Positions 1-7,343 are shown, numbered from the stretch's first letter. The stretch is 64,000 nt of DNA from SICU01 sp964408235 (GCA_964408235.1 CAYOYN010000002.1:1-64000); one strand, 5' to 3'. Made by a program: numbers and translations. The notes: generated from the letters alone by a model not told the origin.

Positions 1-1572
1 AAAGGTTATACTTTTTCTTTTGTGTTGATTGTTTTAATTATTGTTGTTGCTAGCGGTATTTTTTATTTGACCCACAATAGTACTTTAAACACTTTTTCTT
101 TATCTCCTAAAGATACCGTTTTTAAACAATCTGAAGATTCTCAGCTTCAGTATGGAGATGTTTTGAGCGGAGCTGCTGAGAAATCAAGAAATCAAACTCA
201 TTTAGCTTGTATCTACAATAATACTTGCGTAAACACCACTTATAGTAACTTAACTACTACTATTACCAATACTACTTGCTATGGTTATTGCGTTATTGCT
301 CCTGGGCCTGGAGAGACTCCTCCTATGTGTATTACTAATGGAACTGTTTGTGGTAATGTTACAACCACTACTTATTCTACCTGCACTTGGCAATTTGGTC
401 CTGAAATTAGATTAACTAACGATACAGCACTTTCTCATACTCCTACAATATTATTTGATTCCTCAGGAAATGCTCATGTTTTCTGGCTTGAAAATTACCA
501 AAAGATTTATCATATAAAATTAAGCCCTACTGGAAGTACTATTAAGGCTAAGCATTTAATTTATACGATTCCTTCTTTTCCTACTTCGGATCTTCGAATA
601 AAAGCCATCATTGATGAAAATGACTTAATTCATTTAGTAACTTCTAGCAATTACAATACTGGGGTGATAGGAACTGGATCTAGACGTTATTTAACACTAA
701 ATACTAAAGGAATTGTGCTTACAAGTTATCCAGTAAATATTCCCTCAACGCCTACTTCCAGAGGATTAATTGATATCTTCTTTGATTATCAAGATAAATT
801 TTATGTAGGAGTATTACAACTTCCCCAATCATCTAACCAGCCTCATTTACCCTTGATCTCAAACATAGGTATTAAAGGAAAAGCAATTTCCTTAGCTTTA
901 TTATCTACACCTAATACACTTGTTAATAATGCTTGGGATAATTTTGTTTCTTTAAGAGTTTCCCCTGATCAAAATTACATTGATATTCTTTACCATGCAA
1001 GAATAGGCACTATTCCTCATTTACAAACTGCTCGTTTTGATTTGCAAGGTAACTTGTTAAGGTCTCCTACTGCTATAACTTCTAATGTTCCAGGGTCTTA
1101 TAATGATCCTATCTTTTTAAGAGATTCTTTTGAAAATTTACATGTTCTTTATTGTAACGGAGATTATTTTCCTAATCTCTTTAAAGGTATTTATTATTCT
1201 AAATTAGACTCTTCAGGGTCCATCATAACTTCTTTACTTCCTATTCCTTTGATTAATCCTACGGATAACTGTTATGATGGGGATCAAGACGGGGTTATCG
1301 ATTCCCATGATGTGATTCACTTAGTTTATTCTGATTTTAGGAATAGCGGATCTTTTGAGATTTATTATAAGAAATTGGATAATAATGGAGTTGTTTTATC
1401 TGATGCGTCTATTTCAGATCCTGCAAGAAGGGGTCCAGGCGGTCAAGGAGTTGCACCTAGTATGGCAATTAATTCTAACGCCGAATCTGTTGCTATTGCC
1501 TGGCAAGATAATGTTCCTAACTCTTCTCCTCCAAACGATGAAATCTATGCTAGATTTTATTCATGCATTTAG
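1..1572 (+). CDS. Secreted or membrane-anchored beta-propeller-like surface protein (5' truncated)
   Basis: The reading frame is already open at base 1 and runs to a TAG at 1570. A GTG at 22 is a possible start, but it lies inside the hydrophobic N-terminal segment, so the true start is probably upstream of the window. One membrane or signal helix is followed by a Thr/Asn/Cys-rich stretch (about nt 200-400) with many N-x-S/T sequons. After that come repeated blocks of the type S-x-G-N-x-H-V-x-W / D-x-I-H-L-V, spaced like the blades of a sialidase/BNR-type propeller. This fits an extracellular glycosylated protein. No catalytic motif was recognised; the fold assignment is inference from repeat spacing. 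radA follows 57 nt downstream from its own promoter. Confidence 0.65.
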   Translation, partial: KGYTFSFVLIVLIIVVASGIFYLTHNSTLNTFSLSPKDTVFKQSEDSQLQYGDVLSGAAEKSRNQTHLACIYNNTCVNTTYSNLTTTITNTTCYGYCVIAPGPGETPPMCITNGTVCGNVTTTTYSTCTWQFGPEIRLTNDTALSHTPTILFDSSGNAHVFWLENYQKIYHIKLSPTGSTIKAKHLIYTIPSFPTSDLRIKAIIDENDLIHLVTSSNYNTGVIGTGSRRYLTLNTKGIVLTSYPVNIPSTPTSRGLIDIFFDYQDKFYVGVLQLPQSSNQPHLPLISNIGIKGKAISLALLSTPNTLVNNAWDNFVSLRVSPDQNYIDILYHARIGTIPHLQTARFDLQGNLLRSPTAITSNVPGSYNDPIFLRDSFENLHVLYCNGDYFPNLFKGIYYSKLDSSGSIITSLLPIPLINPTDNCYDGDQDGVIDSHDVIHLVYSDFRNSGSFEIYYKKLDNNGVVLSDASISDPARRGPGGQGVAPSMAINSNAESVAIAWQDNVPNSSPPNDEIYARFYSCI

Positions 1573-1598
1573 GATTTGATGTTTTACACTGATAAAAT

Positions 1599-1608
1599 CT
1601 TTATATAC
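1599..1608 (+). promoter_or_regulatory. TATA box of radA
   Basis: CTTTATATAC lies about 26 nt upstream of the ATG at 1630. This spacing implies a leaderless transcript and favours the ATG over the TTG at 1627. Confidence 0.6.
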
Positions 1609-1629
1609 TGAATCTGGTCATTTTCTTTG

Positions 1630-2619
1630 ATGGCTAAAGAAAAAGATGATTCTGATGATGGTAAGGAGCCTGGTTTAACGAGTATTCCTGGAATAGGGCC
1701 CGGAATTGCTTCTAAATTAGAAGCTGCAGGAGTTTATGATTTAATGGGGCTCGCTGTAATGTCTCCTCCTGCACTTTCTGAATTAGCAGGGGTTGGAGAA
1801 GCTGTCGCACGTAAAGCGATTCAAGCTGCTCGTGGGATGATGAAACTTGGATTTATGGATGGAAATGAATTCGATAAAAGAAGGGCCGACGTTCATTACA
1901 TTACAACAGGGAGTAAAAATTTGGACGGTCTTTTTGGCGGTAAGGGAATTGAGTCAAGGGCTATTACTGAATGTTATGGTGCTTTTGGATCTGGTAAGAC
2001 TCAGCTCGGTTTAACTTTAACTGTAAATGTTCAGTTGCCTAAAGAGCAGGGGGGTAGCGAAGGGAAAGCAGTTTACATAGATACTGAAGGAACTTTTAGG
2101 CCTGACCGAATAAAGCAAATTGCTGAAGGTGTTGGAGCTAACCCTGAAAAAGTTCTAAAAAATATTTTAGTTGCTCGTGCATTTAATTCAGACCACCAGA
2201 TTTTGCTGTTAGATAAAATTACTGAAATGATTAAGGAAAATAATGAGCCTATAAAGCTTGTAGTTATTGACTCTTTGACTGCTCATTTCAGAGCAGAATT
2301 CTCGGGTAGGGGGCAATTAGCAGATAGGCAGCAGAAACTGAATAAATATTTGCATCATTTAATGAAACTAGCTGAGCAACATAATATTGCAATTTATGTC
2401 ACTAATCAAGTTATGGCTAATCCTGCAATGATGTTTGGAGATCCAACTACTGCGATTGGTGGAAATATTGTTGGTCATGCTTCTACTTACAGGGTTTATC
2501 TTAGACGTGGGAAGCAAGGAACTCGTGTTGCTAAAATGATTGACGCTCCAAACTTGCCCGAGAATGAGGCTGCATTTTTCCTTACACCTCATGGTGTTAG
2601 GGACGAAGGTATTGAGTAA
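1630..2619 (+). CDS. radA: DNA repair and recombination protein RadA
   Basis: Archaeal RecA/Rad51-family recombinase that forms ATP-dependent filaments on ssDNA and catalyses strand exchange. The N-terminal helix-hairpin-helix domain (GIGPGIASKLE and GVGEAVARKA, residues about 15-65) is followed by the polymerisation motif, here GFMDGNEF where related proteins have F-x-x-A. Next is the RecA core, with Walker A GAFGSGKT near residues 117-124 and Walker B LVVIDS near 210-215. The L1 region after the S-L-T-A-H-F-R-A-E-F signature and the GGNIVGHAS motif are present. At 329 aa it has normal length. The ATG at 1630 is preferred to the TTG three bases earlier because a TATA box sits 26 nt upstream. 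It appears monocistronic. Confidence 0.96.
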   Translation: MAKEKDDSDDGKEPGLTSIPGIGPGIASKLEAAGVYDLMGLAVMSPPALSELAGVGEAVARKAIQAARGMMKLGFMDGNEFDKRRADVHYITTGSKNLDGLFGGKGIESRAITECYGAFGSGKTQLGLTLTVNVQLPKEQGGSEGKAVYIDTEGTFRPDRIKQIAEGVGANPEKVLKNILVARAFNSDHQILLLDKITEMIKENNEPIKLVVIDSLTAHFRAEFSGRGQLADRQQKLNKYLHHLMKLAEQHNIAIYVTNQVMANPAMMFGDPTTAIGGNIVGHASTYRVYLRRGKQGTRVAKMIDAPNLPENEAAFFLTPHGVRDEGIE

Positions 2620-2620
2620 G

Positions 2621-2629
2621 CTTTTATAG
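2621..2629 (+). promoter_or_regulatory. TATA box of the DoxX-like gene
   Basis: CTTTTATAG lies 22-30 nt upstream of the ATG at 2651, immediately after the radA stop codon. The membrane protein gene therefore has its own leaderless promoter. Confidence 0.5.
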
Positions 2630-2650
2630 TCATGCTACTTATTTCTTATT

Positions 2651-3190
2651 ATGGTAAAGAGGACGCACCCCTTAACATTTAGGCATTATTTCTGGGCTAT
2701 TCTAAGAGTATTTATGGGTTTGATCTTTTTATGGGCTTTTTTTGATAAACTTCTAGGATTAGGTTTTGCGACTTGTAGAGATTCTGCAACTAATGTAGTA
2801 AGCTATATGTGTGATAGTGCATGGATCAACGGAGGTTCTCCAACTTACGGGTTTTTGACTTATGGAGTGCATGGACCATTTGCTACTTTTTACAACTCTT
2901 TAGCTAGCTTAGTTTTTGTTGAATGGTTTTTCATGCTTGGATTGTTATTTATAGGGCTAACTTTAACATTTGGATTTATGATTCGACTTGGAAGTTTATC
3001 TGGGAGTTTAATGTTGCTTTTAATGTATAGTGCTTTATTGCCTCCAGAAAATCATCCTTTCATAGATGATCATCTAATTTATGCATTGATAATGCTTGGA
3101 TTTGCTTTTGTACATACTTGTAAACATCTTGGAATTGGGATGTGGTGGAGAAGTTTGAATTTTGTAAGAGATAAGTGGATATTACATTAA
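2651..3190 (+). CDS. DoxX-family membrane protein
   Basis: A 179-aa integral membrane protein with four predicted helices (about residues 12-30, 65-85, 92-125, 140-158). It shows the DoxX/DoxD-type arrangement: an R-x-x-x-G-x-x-F-L-W-A-F-x-D-K-L first helix and a conserved HPFIDDHLIYALIMLG block before the last helix. DoxX family members are associated with quinone/thiosulfate redox chemistry or membrane redox complexes; the actual substrate here is unknown. Two cysteines (in the loop after helix 1) could form an extracytoplasmic disulfide. It has its own TATA box and is followed by a tRNA gene on the opposite strand. Confidence 0.75.
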   Translation: MVKRTHPLTFRHYFWAILRVFMGLIFLWAFFDKLLGLGFATCRDSATNVVSYMCDSAWINGGSPTYGFLTYGVHGPFATFYNSLASLVFVEWFFMLGLLFIGLTLTFGFMIRLGSLSGSLMLLLMYSALLPPENHPFIDDHLIYALIMLGFAFVHTCKHLGIGMWWRSLNFVRDKWILH

Positions 3191-3206
3191 TTATTGTTAA
3201 GATTAA

Positions 3207-3278
3207 CGCTCCCACGAGGAGTCGAACCTCGGTCACAGCCTCCGCAAGGCCGTATTCTATCCATTAAACTATGGGAGC
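3207..3278 (-). tRNA. tRNA-Arg (anticodon GCG)
   Basis: Read on the minus strand, the acceptor stem GCTCCCA/TGGGAGC closes a full cloverleaf. The anticodon stem CGGCC/GGCTG holds the loop TTGCGGA (anticodon GCG, codon CGC), and the T-arm contains GGTTCGACTCC. The discriminator is G and no CCA is encoded. No intron is seen. Confidence 0.93.
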
Positions 3279-3301
3279 TTAAACCTAGCGAAGTTGGACA
3301 G

Positions 3302-3310
3302 CTTTTAAAG
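3302..3310 (-). promoter_or_regulatory. TATA box of tRNA-Arg(GCG)
   Basis: The palindromic CTTTTAAAG sits about 28 nt upstream of the tRNA 5' end on the minus strand, in the gap between the tRNA and the ndk stop codon. Confidence 0.5.
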
Positions 3311-3317
3311 TATTTGG

Positions 3318-3881
3318 TTAGAAGTGTTTATCTAAATCTTTACTATAGGATTGGATTTCTATTGGTTTGAACCATAATGCAATTTCTCTATCTGCGCTTT
3401 TTACTGAATCGCTTGCATGAATTAAATTTCTTAGGACTCTGCCCTTGCTATCTGCAATTGCGTATGACTCTATCATTGCATAATCTCCTCTGATTGTTCC
3501 AGGTGGTGAAGATTTTGGTTCTGTTGAACCAACCATTTTTCTTACAATTTCGATTGAATGAGGTCCTTCCAAAACTAGGGCAATTACCGGGCCTTCTCTT
3601 AAGAATTTCATATTCCAAGATTGTATTTGGTTTCCTAATTCCATAGGCTCTTTGTAAGGGAAAGGTTTGTTATCTTTTTCATATCCAGCTTTAGTTTTTT
3701 CGAATACATTCCTTGCCCATTCTTCATCTACAAAATAATGATTTTTTGCTAAATGTTCGTCAGGTAAAATCATTTTCATGGCTATTATTTTAAGGCCGGT
3801 TTTTTCAAATCTAGAGATTATTTCTCCAACTAGGCCCCGAGATACAGAGTCATGCTTAAGCAAAATTAGTGTTTTCTCCAT
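3318..3881 (-). CDS. ndk: Nucleoside diphosphate kinase
   Basis: Transfers the gamma phosphate from ATP to NDPs through a phosphohistidine, maintaining NTP/dNTP pools. The N-terminal TLILLKHDSVSRGLVGEI matches the family start (K9 for phosphate contact, D replacing the usual P). PPGTIRGDY (127-134) precedes the active-site block RNLIHASDS with catalytic H155. At 187 aa it is longer than the usual 140-150 aa; the extra residues lie around 50-92 and in a short insert before the active site, a pattern seen in larger archaeal forms. It diverges from the M24 peptidase gene across a 52-nt gap that appears to hold one shared TATA box. Confidence 0.93.
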   Translation of the reverse strand: MEKTLILLKHDSVSRGLVGEIISRFEKTGLKIIAMKMILPDEHLAKNHYFVDEEWARNVFEKTKAGYEKDNKPFPYKEPMELGNQIQSWNMKFLREGPVIALVLEGPHSIEIVRKMVGSTEPKSSPPGTIRGDYAMIESYAIADSKGRVLRNLIHASDSVKSADREIALWFKPIEIQSYSKDLDKHF

Positions 3882-3904
3882 TGTTTTGTATTTTGGAGGA
3901 AGAT

Positions 3905-3913
3905 GTTTTAAAC
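3905..3913. promoter_or_regulatory. Shared bidirectional TATA box of ndk and the M24 peptidase gene
   Basis: The near-palindromic GTTTTAAAC lies about 25 nt from the ATG at 3934 (+) and 28 nt from the ATG at 3881 (-). It is the only good TATA-like element in the 52-nt divergent gap, so both leaderless genes may use it. Confidence 0.5.
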
Positions 3914-3933
3914 TTTGTTATTCTTGAATTGTC

Positions 3934-4965
3934 ATGAAGATTTTACAAGAACAAATTAAGGCGAAAGGTTTAGATGGAGCATTATTTGTTACTAATGAAT
4001 CTTTAAATCCAAATTTATTTTATTTAACAGGTTATATTGGTGCTGGAGTAATGATTATTCGACCGGATGATCGTCCTATATTACACGTCCCTTCTAGAGA
4101 TCTAACCCAGGCTAAACAAGTTAAAGGTGTGGAAGTCACAAGTGGAAAAAAATTAATTGAAATCTTGGCTGAGAAAAAAATTAAATTTAAAAAATTGGGT
4201 ATAGATTTCGTTAATATTTCAGCTTTTGATTTTAATGAATTAAAAGAAAAACTTAATTGTGAATTTATTGATATAACTGAAACTATGAATTCTTATAGGG
4301 TCGTTAAATCTGATGAAGAAATTAAAAAAATATTGATGGCTTGTAAGATTACAGATAAAATACTTGGTAATTTCATTAAGAATTTTAAGAAATTTAAAAC
4401 TGAAAAAGATGCGAGTGCTTTTTTAGTTTATGAATCTAATAAGCTTGCTGAAGGGGTTTCCTTCGAACCTATTGTTGCATCTGGAAAAAATGCTGCGATT
4501 CCACATCACGTACCATCTGGGATTATGAATAAAGGTTTTTGCGTTATTGATTTTGGAGTAAAATATAAGGGTTACTGTTCTGATGTTACTAGAACTATTT
4601 ATTTTGGTAAACCTGATAAAAATGAAGAAAAAATATATTATGACTTACTTGAAAATCAGGAAAAGGCGATATCTTTGGTTAAACCAGGTGTTCCTATATC
4701 TGATTTATGCGATCATGCTGAGAAAAACTTAAAACAGAAACTGATTCATTCACTCGGGCATGGATTGGGGATTGAAGTTCACGAAATGCCTTATGTTTCG
4801 ACAAATTCTAAAGATGCTTTAAAAGAAGGGATGGTTATTACTATTGAACCAGGGGAATACGTTGAAGGTAAGTACGGTATTAGAATTGAAGATGATGTTT
4901 TAGTAACTGCAAGTGGACAAAAAGTTTTGAGTAAGTTTACTAAGAAATTAATAATTATTAAATAG
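3934..4965 (+). CDS. pepQ: M24-family Xaa-Pro aminopeptidase/dipeptidase
   Basis: Metallopeptidase of the pita-bread fold that removes residues next to proline. The N-terminal creatinase-like domain (residues 1-120) is followed by the catalytic domain. All five metal ligands are visible: D206 and D217 in VIDFGVKYKGYCSDVTRT, H276 in HSLGHGLGIEVHE, E305 in ITIEPGEY and E319 in GIRIEDDV. At 343 aa it matches archaeal Xaa-Pro dipeptidases. The spacing from the TATA-like box at 3905-3913 supports the ATG at 3934. Whether it acts as a dipeptidase or an aminopeptidase P cannot be decided from motifs alone. The uracil-DNA glycosylase gene follows 20 nt downstream. Confidence 0.9.
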   Translation: MKILQEQIKAKGLDGALFVTNESLNPNLFYLTGYIGAGVMIIRPDDRPILHVPSRDLTQAKQVKGVEVTSGKKLIEILAEKKIKFKKLGIDFVNISAFDFNELKEKLNCEFIDITETMNSYRVVKSDEEIKKILMACKITDKILGNFIKNFKKFKTEKDASAFLVYESNKLAEGVSFEPIVASGKNAAIPHHVPSGIMNKGFCVIDFGVKYKGYCSDVTRTIYFGKPDKNEEKIYYDLLENQEKAISLVKPGVPISDLCDHAEKNLKQKLIHSLGHGLGIEVHEMPYVSTNSKDALKEGMVITIEPGEYVEGKYGIRIEDDVLVTASGQKVLSKFTKKLIIIK

Positions 4966-4985
4966 TTAATTTAATCTTGGCTTTT

Positions 4986-5591
4986 ATGGGAAATAAGGAA
5001 TCTTTGGACTTTAATTTTATGGAGGCAAATCTTGTAAAAAATACGGATATTTTTAAGAATTGTACTAATATCGTTGTGGGTAAAGGGAATATGAATGCCC
5101 CAATTCTTTTTGTTGGAGAAGCTCCTGGAAGAAATGAGGATTTAGAAGGCTTGCCATTTGTTGGAGCGGCAGGTAAGAATTTAGATAAACTTCTCGAAAA
5201 AGTCGGGTTGAGTATGAAGGACGTCTACATCGCAAATATTTTGAAGTGTAGGCCACCTGAAAACCGAAATCCTTCTGTTGAAGAGATAAGGGCCCATACT
5301 CCTTGGCTTCTAAAACAGATAATGGATATAAAACCTAAAGTTATTTGTTCTCTTGGTAATTATGCTACTAAGTTTTTTCTTGCTGGGACTGATGTAGATA
5401 ATATGAATTCACAGCCAGGTATTACTTCAGTTCATGGAAAAGTTAGGCATATCGAATTAAATGGTAAGAAGATTAAGTTAATACCACTTTTTCACCCTGC
5501 AGCTATTATTTACAATAGAGGGCTATTAACTGAATGGGAAAAAGATATAGAAATTGTTAAAAAAGAGATCGCTCAAGAGACTTTAGTTTGA
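4986..5591 (+). CDS. udg: Family 4 uracil-DNA glycosylase, apparently lacking most iron-sulfur ligands
   Basis: Removes uracil from DNA in base-excision repair. The family 4 motif GEAPGRNEDLEGLPFVGAAG (45-63), the ILKCRPPENRNP block (86-96) and the C-terminal HPAAIIYN motif (170-177) are all present. Classical family 4 enzymes bind a 4Fe-4S cluster with four cysteines: C-x2-C near the N terminus, one in KCRPP, and one before the W-L-x-x-Q helix. Here only C88 of KCRPP remains. The N-terminal pair aligns with residues V/T before C26, and the fourth position reads RAHTPWLL (H104). The cluster is therefore probably lost. The ATG at 4986 is chosen over the in-frame TTG at 4977; another ATG lies at 5019. 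Its end overlaps the convergent MazG-like gene by 19 nt. Confidence 0.9.
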   Translation: MGNKESLDFNFMEANLVKNTDIFKNCTNIVVGKGNMNAPILFVGEAPGRNEDLEGLPFVGAAGKNLDKLLEKVGLSMKDVYIANILKCRPPENRNPSVEEIRAHTPWLLKQIMDIKPKVICSLGNYATKFFLAGTDVDNMNSQPGITSVHGKVRHIELNGKKIKLIPLFHPAAIIYNRGLLTEWEKDIEIVKKEIAQETLV

Positions 5592-5953
5592 ACTTCGCTG
5601 TACTTTCCGTCAAAACCTCCAGCCTTTAGATTTGCATGGCTTTCTTTTACTTTACTTATGGGAAATCTTTGTTCATATTCTTGAATTACCTCATTAATTG
5701 CTTTTTTTGAATTGACGTCACATAAGTAAGATATTTTTAGGATAAGGTATAACATATCTCCAATAAAATCTTCGCAAGTTGTTTTGTTATTTTTTATCAA
5801 TTCTATTTGTTTTTCTATATTCACCCACTTAATTAAATTCCAGAATTCTCCTATTTCCTCATTCATATTTAGAAGAAGATCTTTTATTGAATCGTGTTTA
5901 GACCAACCTCTTAGATCGTTGAATTCTTTAATTTTATTTTGCAATTCTTCCAT
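5573..5953 (-). CDS. MazG-like nucleotide pyrophosphohydrolase
   Basis: A 126-aa all-helical protein with the MazG/dUTPase-like signature: NEEIGEFWNLIKW (E-E-x-G-E, residues about 30-42) and, after a spacer, EDFIGDMLYLILKI (E-D-x-x-x-D, about 60-75). Together these provide the acidic Mg-binding cluster. This class hydrolyses non-canonical or excess NTPs to NMP and pyrophosphate, cleaning the nucleotide pool. Its 3' end overlaps the uracil-DNA glycosylase gene tail to tail, and a functional link (limiting dUTP or damaged nucleotides) is plausible but inferred. A second, different MazG-like protein is encoded at 20102-20398. Confidence 0.8.
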   Translation of the reverse strand: MEELQNKIKEFNDLRGWSKHDSIKDLLLNMNEEIGEFWNLIKWVNIEKQIELIKNNKTTCEDFIGDMLYLILKISYLCDVNSKKAINEVIQEYEQRFPISKVKESHANLKAGGFDGKYSEVQTKVS

Positions 5954-5977
5954 TAAGGAAAATGTAGTGTTTGATAT

Positions 5978-6118
5978 TTAACTATTGTTGTAATCTTTTT
6001 CAGAAGCATCTTTCATTTTAATAAACTTGTAATGGGCTTCTTTTGTTTCCTTTCCCTCGTGACTACTATTCAACGTGTAGATTTTTTTTCCTTCTTTTGT
6101 ATAAAACTTTAGCCTCAT
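5978..6118 (-). CDS. nop10: Nop10-like H/ACA RNP protein (46 aa, zinc-less)
   Basis: Short frame starting at an ATG that overlaps the aIF2alpha stop as ATGA, ending in TAA at 5978. Residues 10-32 read G-K-K-I-Y-T-L ... E-G-K-E-T-K-E-A-H-Y-K-F. This is the Nop10 core pattern (Y-T-L, G-x-x-T, A-H-P-x-[RK]-F). Nop10 binds Cbf5 in the pseudouridylation RNP. The gene order eS27-aIF2alpha-Nop10 is a classic archaeal operon, which strongly supports the call despite divergence. Archaeal Nop10 normally has a Cys4 zinc ribbon; this one has no cysteine at all and begins like the eukaryotic protein (M-x-L-x-x-Y, then EGKK-Y-T-L). H29 is followed by Y rather than P. Confidence 0.75.
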   Translation of the reverse strand: MRLKFYTKEGKKIYTLNSSHEGKETKEAHYKFIKMKDASEKDYNNS

Positions 6119-6825
6119 TTGATTTCTAATATCGCATGAGCTTTTTTAGCTCTGTCTTTTATTAATTCCAATACTCTTTCTAGTTGAGTATTTGCTGATT
6201 TGTATTCTTTTCCTTTTACTTTTATTAAGAAGTTTGATGATCCTAAGTATGAAATTTCAGCTTCTTTTGTTTCTAAAACTTCCTTTATAACTGAAATTCC
6301 ATTTTCTTTATCTGATTTTAGGGATATCTTTTTTTGTACCTCTTTATCTGATTCTTTTTTTTGGGCTAATATCTCTTTTAATTTTTCTAATTCTTTTGCA
6401 GATAAATATTTTTTAAGTAAATCCGGATCTGCTCTTAGGTTTTCTATTATCTCGCTAATATTTTCTTTTTCCTTTACTTTAGCTATTATTTCACTAGCTT
6501 TTTCTTGAACTACTGATTTCAATATGCTTGCAAATATTCTCTCTTTTTTGTAGTATTCTAATATTGCATCTCTTTCTTTTGCTGAAACTCTTCTTAAGCT
6601 CATTTCTATGTTGCCATCTTTACTTCTTAGAACTTTACAAACTATTTTTTTGCCTATGCTTACAAATTCTCTTATATTTCTTATTCTCCCGGGAGATATT
6701 TCTGCTAATATTATATGCCCTTCACAATTATATTCTTCTATATTTACAAAAACTCCTCCTGCATCTATCTTAGTTACGGTGCAAAAAACTACTTCATCTT
6801 CTTTTGGATAATTATCTGAAGACAT
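6115..6825 (-). CDS. eif2a: Translation initiation factor aIF2 subunit alpha
   Basis: Alpha subunit of the heterotrimeric factor that delivers initiator Met-tRNA to the small ribosomal subunit. It contains an N-terminal S1/OB domain (residues about 8-85: EVVFCTVTKIDAGGVFVNI, GHIILAEISPGRIRNIREFV, KVLRSKDGNIEMSLRRV), a helical middle domain (90-150) and a C-terminal alpha/beta domain (175-236). The 236-aa length is close to the usual 260. It sits between eS27 (whose 3' end overlaps its start by 14 nt) and Nop10 (ATGA overlap), so translation of all three is probably coupled. The eIF2alpha serine loop is replaced by GRIRNIRE, as is common in archaea. Confidence 0.94.
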   Translation of the reverse strand: MSSDNYPKEDEVVFCTVTKIDAGGVFVNIEEYNCEGHIILAEISPGRIRNIREFVSIGKKIVCKVLRSKDGNIEMSLRRVSAKERDAILEYYKKERIFASILKSVVQEKASEIIAKVKEKENISEIIENLRADPDLLKKYLSAKELEKLKEILAQKKESDKEVQKKISLKSDKENGISVIKEVLETKEAEISYLGSSNFLIKVKGKEYKSANTQLERVLELIKDRAKKAHAILEIK

Positions 6826-6982
6826 ATTTGATTAAGGCTTTAATTTTAGCCTTTCCTCCTTGCGGTTTAAGAAGGAGTTTATTGCATCTAATGCACTTTA
6901 CTAAGGTAGTTGCTTTTCCATAAGTTGTTTGAGAATTTCCGCATCTTGGACATTTAACTCGTATTAATTTTCCTTTATTCAT
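6812..6982 (-). CDS. rps27e: Small ribosomal subunit protein eS27
   Basis: A 56-aa frame with the C4 zinc ribbon VKCPRCG (residues 9-14) and VKCIRC (29-33), followed by LLKPQGGKAKIKA, which matches the eS27 C-terminal signature (L-x-x-P-x-G-G-K-A-K-I). It starts at the ATG at 6982, 22-31 nt from a TATA-like element, and its last 14 nt overlap the aIF2alpha start in another frame. First gene of the eS27-aIF2alpha-Nop10 operon. The last residues (KYVFR) read into the overlap. Confidence 0.93.
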   Translation of the reverse strand: MNKGKLIRVKCPRCGNSQTTYGKATTLVKCIRCNKLLLKPQGGKAKIKALIKYVFR

Positions 6983-7002
6983 TTTTGAAGTTGATTTATA
7001 GT

Positions 7003-7013
7003 TAATATAAATA
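7003..7013 (-). promoter_or_regulatory. TATA box of the eS27-aIF2alpha-Nop10 operon
   Basis: On the minus strand TATTTATATTA lies about 26 nt upstream of the eS27 ATG and abuts the 3' end of uS15. This suggests the operon starts here with a leaderless mRNA. Confidence 0.5.
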
Positions 7014-7343
7014 TTAATTAGCTATTTTTTTGTTTCTATTTATTCTAGCAGAGTACATTACTGCTTTTCTCATTGCAGTATAATCATGTTTGTGTTTTTC
7101 AGAGTGTTTCTTTAAATTTTCTATTTTTTGAACTATGTTCTTTTTCTCTGAATTTGATTCTAATTTATTTTTGCTTAATATTTTTCCTATTTTTGTTCCT
7201 AAAAGCTTAGCTTTTGGAATTCCATGTTGGTCTCTTAAGATTAAACCTATTTTTTCAGGAGACTCACCTTGTCTAGCTAGGTCAACTATGATTTTCTCTA
7301 TTTCTGCTGGCTTTATTTTTGTCCAATCTGCTTTTTCTACCAT
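7014..7343 (-). CDS. rps15: Small ribosomal subunit protein uS15 (short form)
   Basis: The 109-aa protein carries the archaeal/eukaryotic uS15 core: ADWTKIKPAEIEKIIVDLARQG, then the signature IGLILRDQHGIPKAKLLGTKIGKIL, then the 16S-binding helices. The usual archaeal protein is about 150 aa. Here the conserved basic N-terminal extension (M-A-R-M-H-[SA]-R type, about 20 residues) is absent, and the C-terminal helices are shortened and diverged. No in-frame upstream start was found before the promoter-like CTTTAAAAACC near 7362-7372, so the shortening appears genuine. Confidence 0.88.
   Translation of the reverse strand: MVEKADWTKIKPAEIEKIIVDLARQGESPEKIGLILRDQHGIPKAKLLGTKIGKILSKNKLESNSEKKNIVQKIENLKKHSEKHKHDYTAMRKAVMYSARINRNKKIAN

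Noticed and set aside
5784..5981. Small plus-strand frame near the MazG-like gene
   Set aside because: Antisense to the MazG-like coding region; Phe/Ser/Leu-rich shadow translation.
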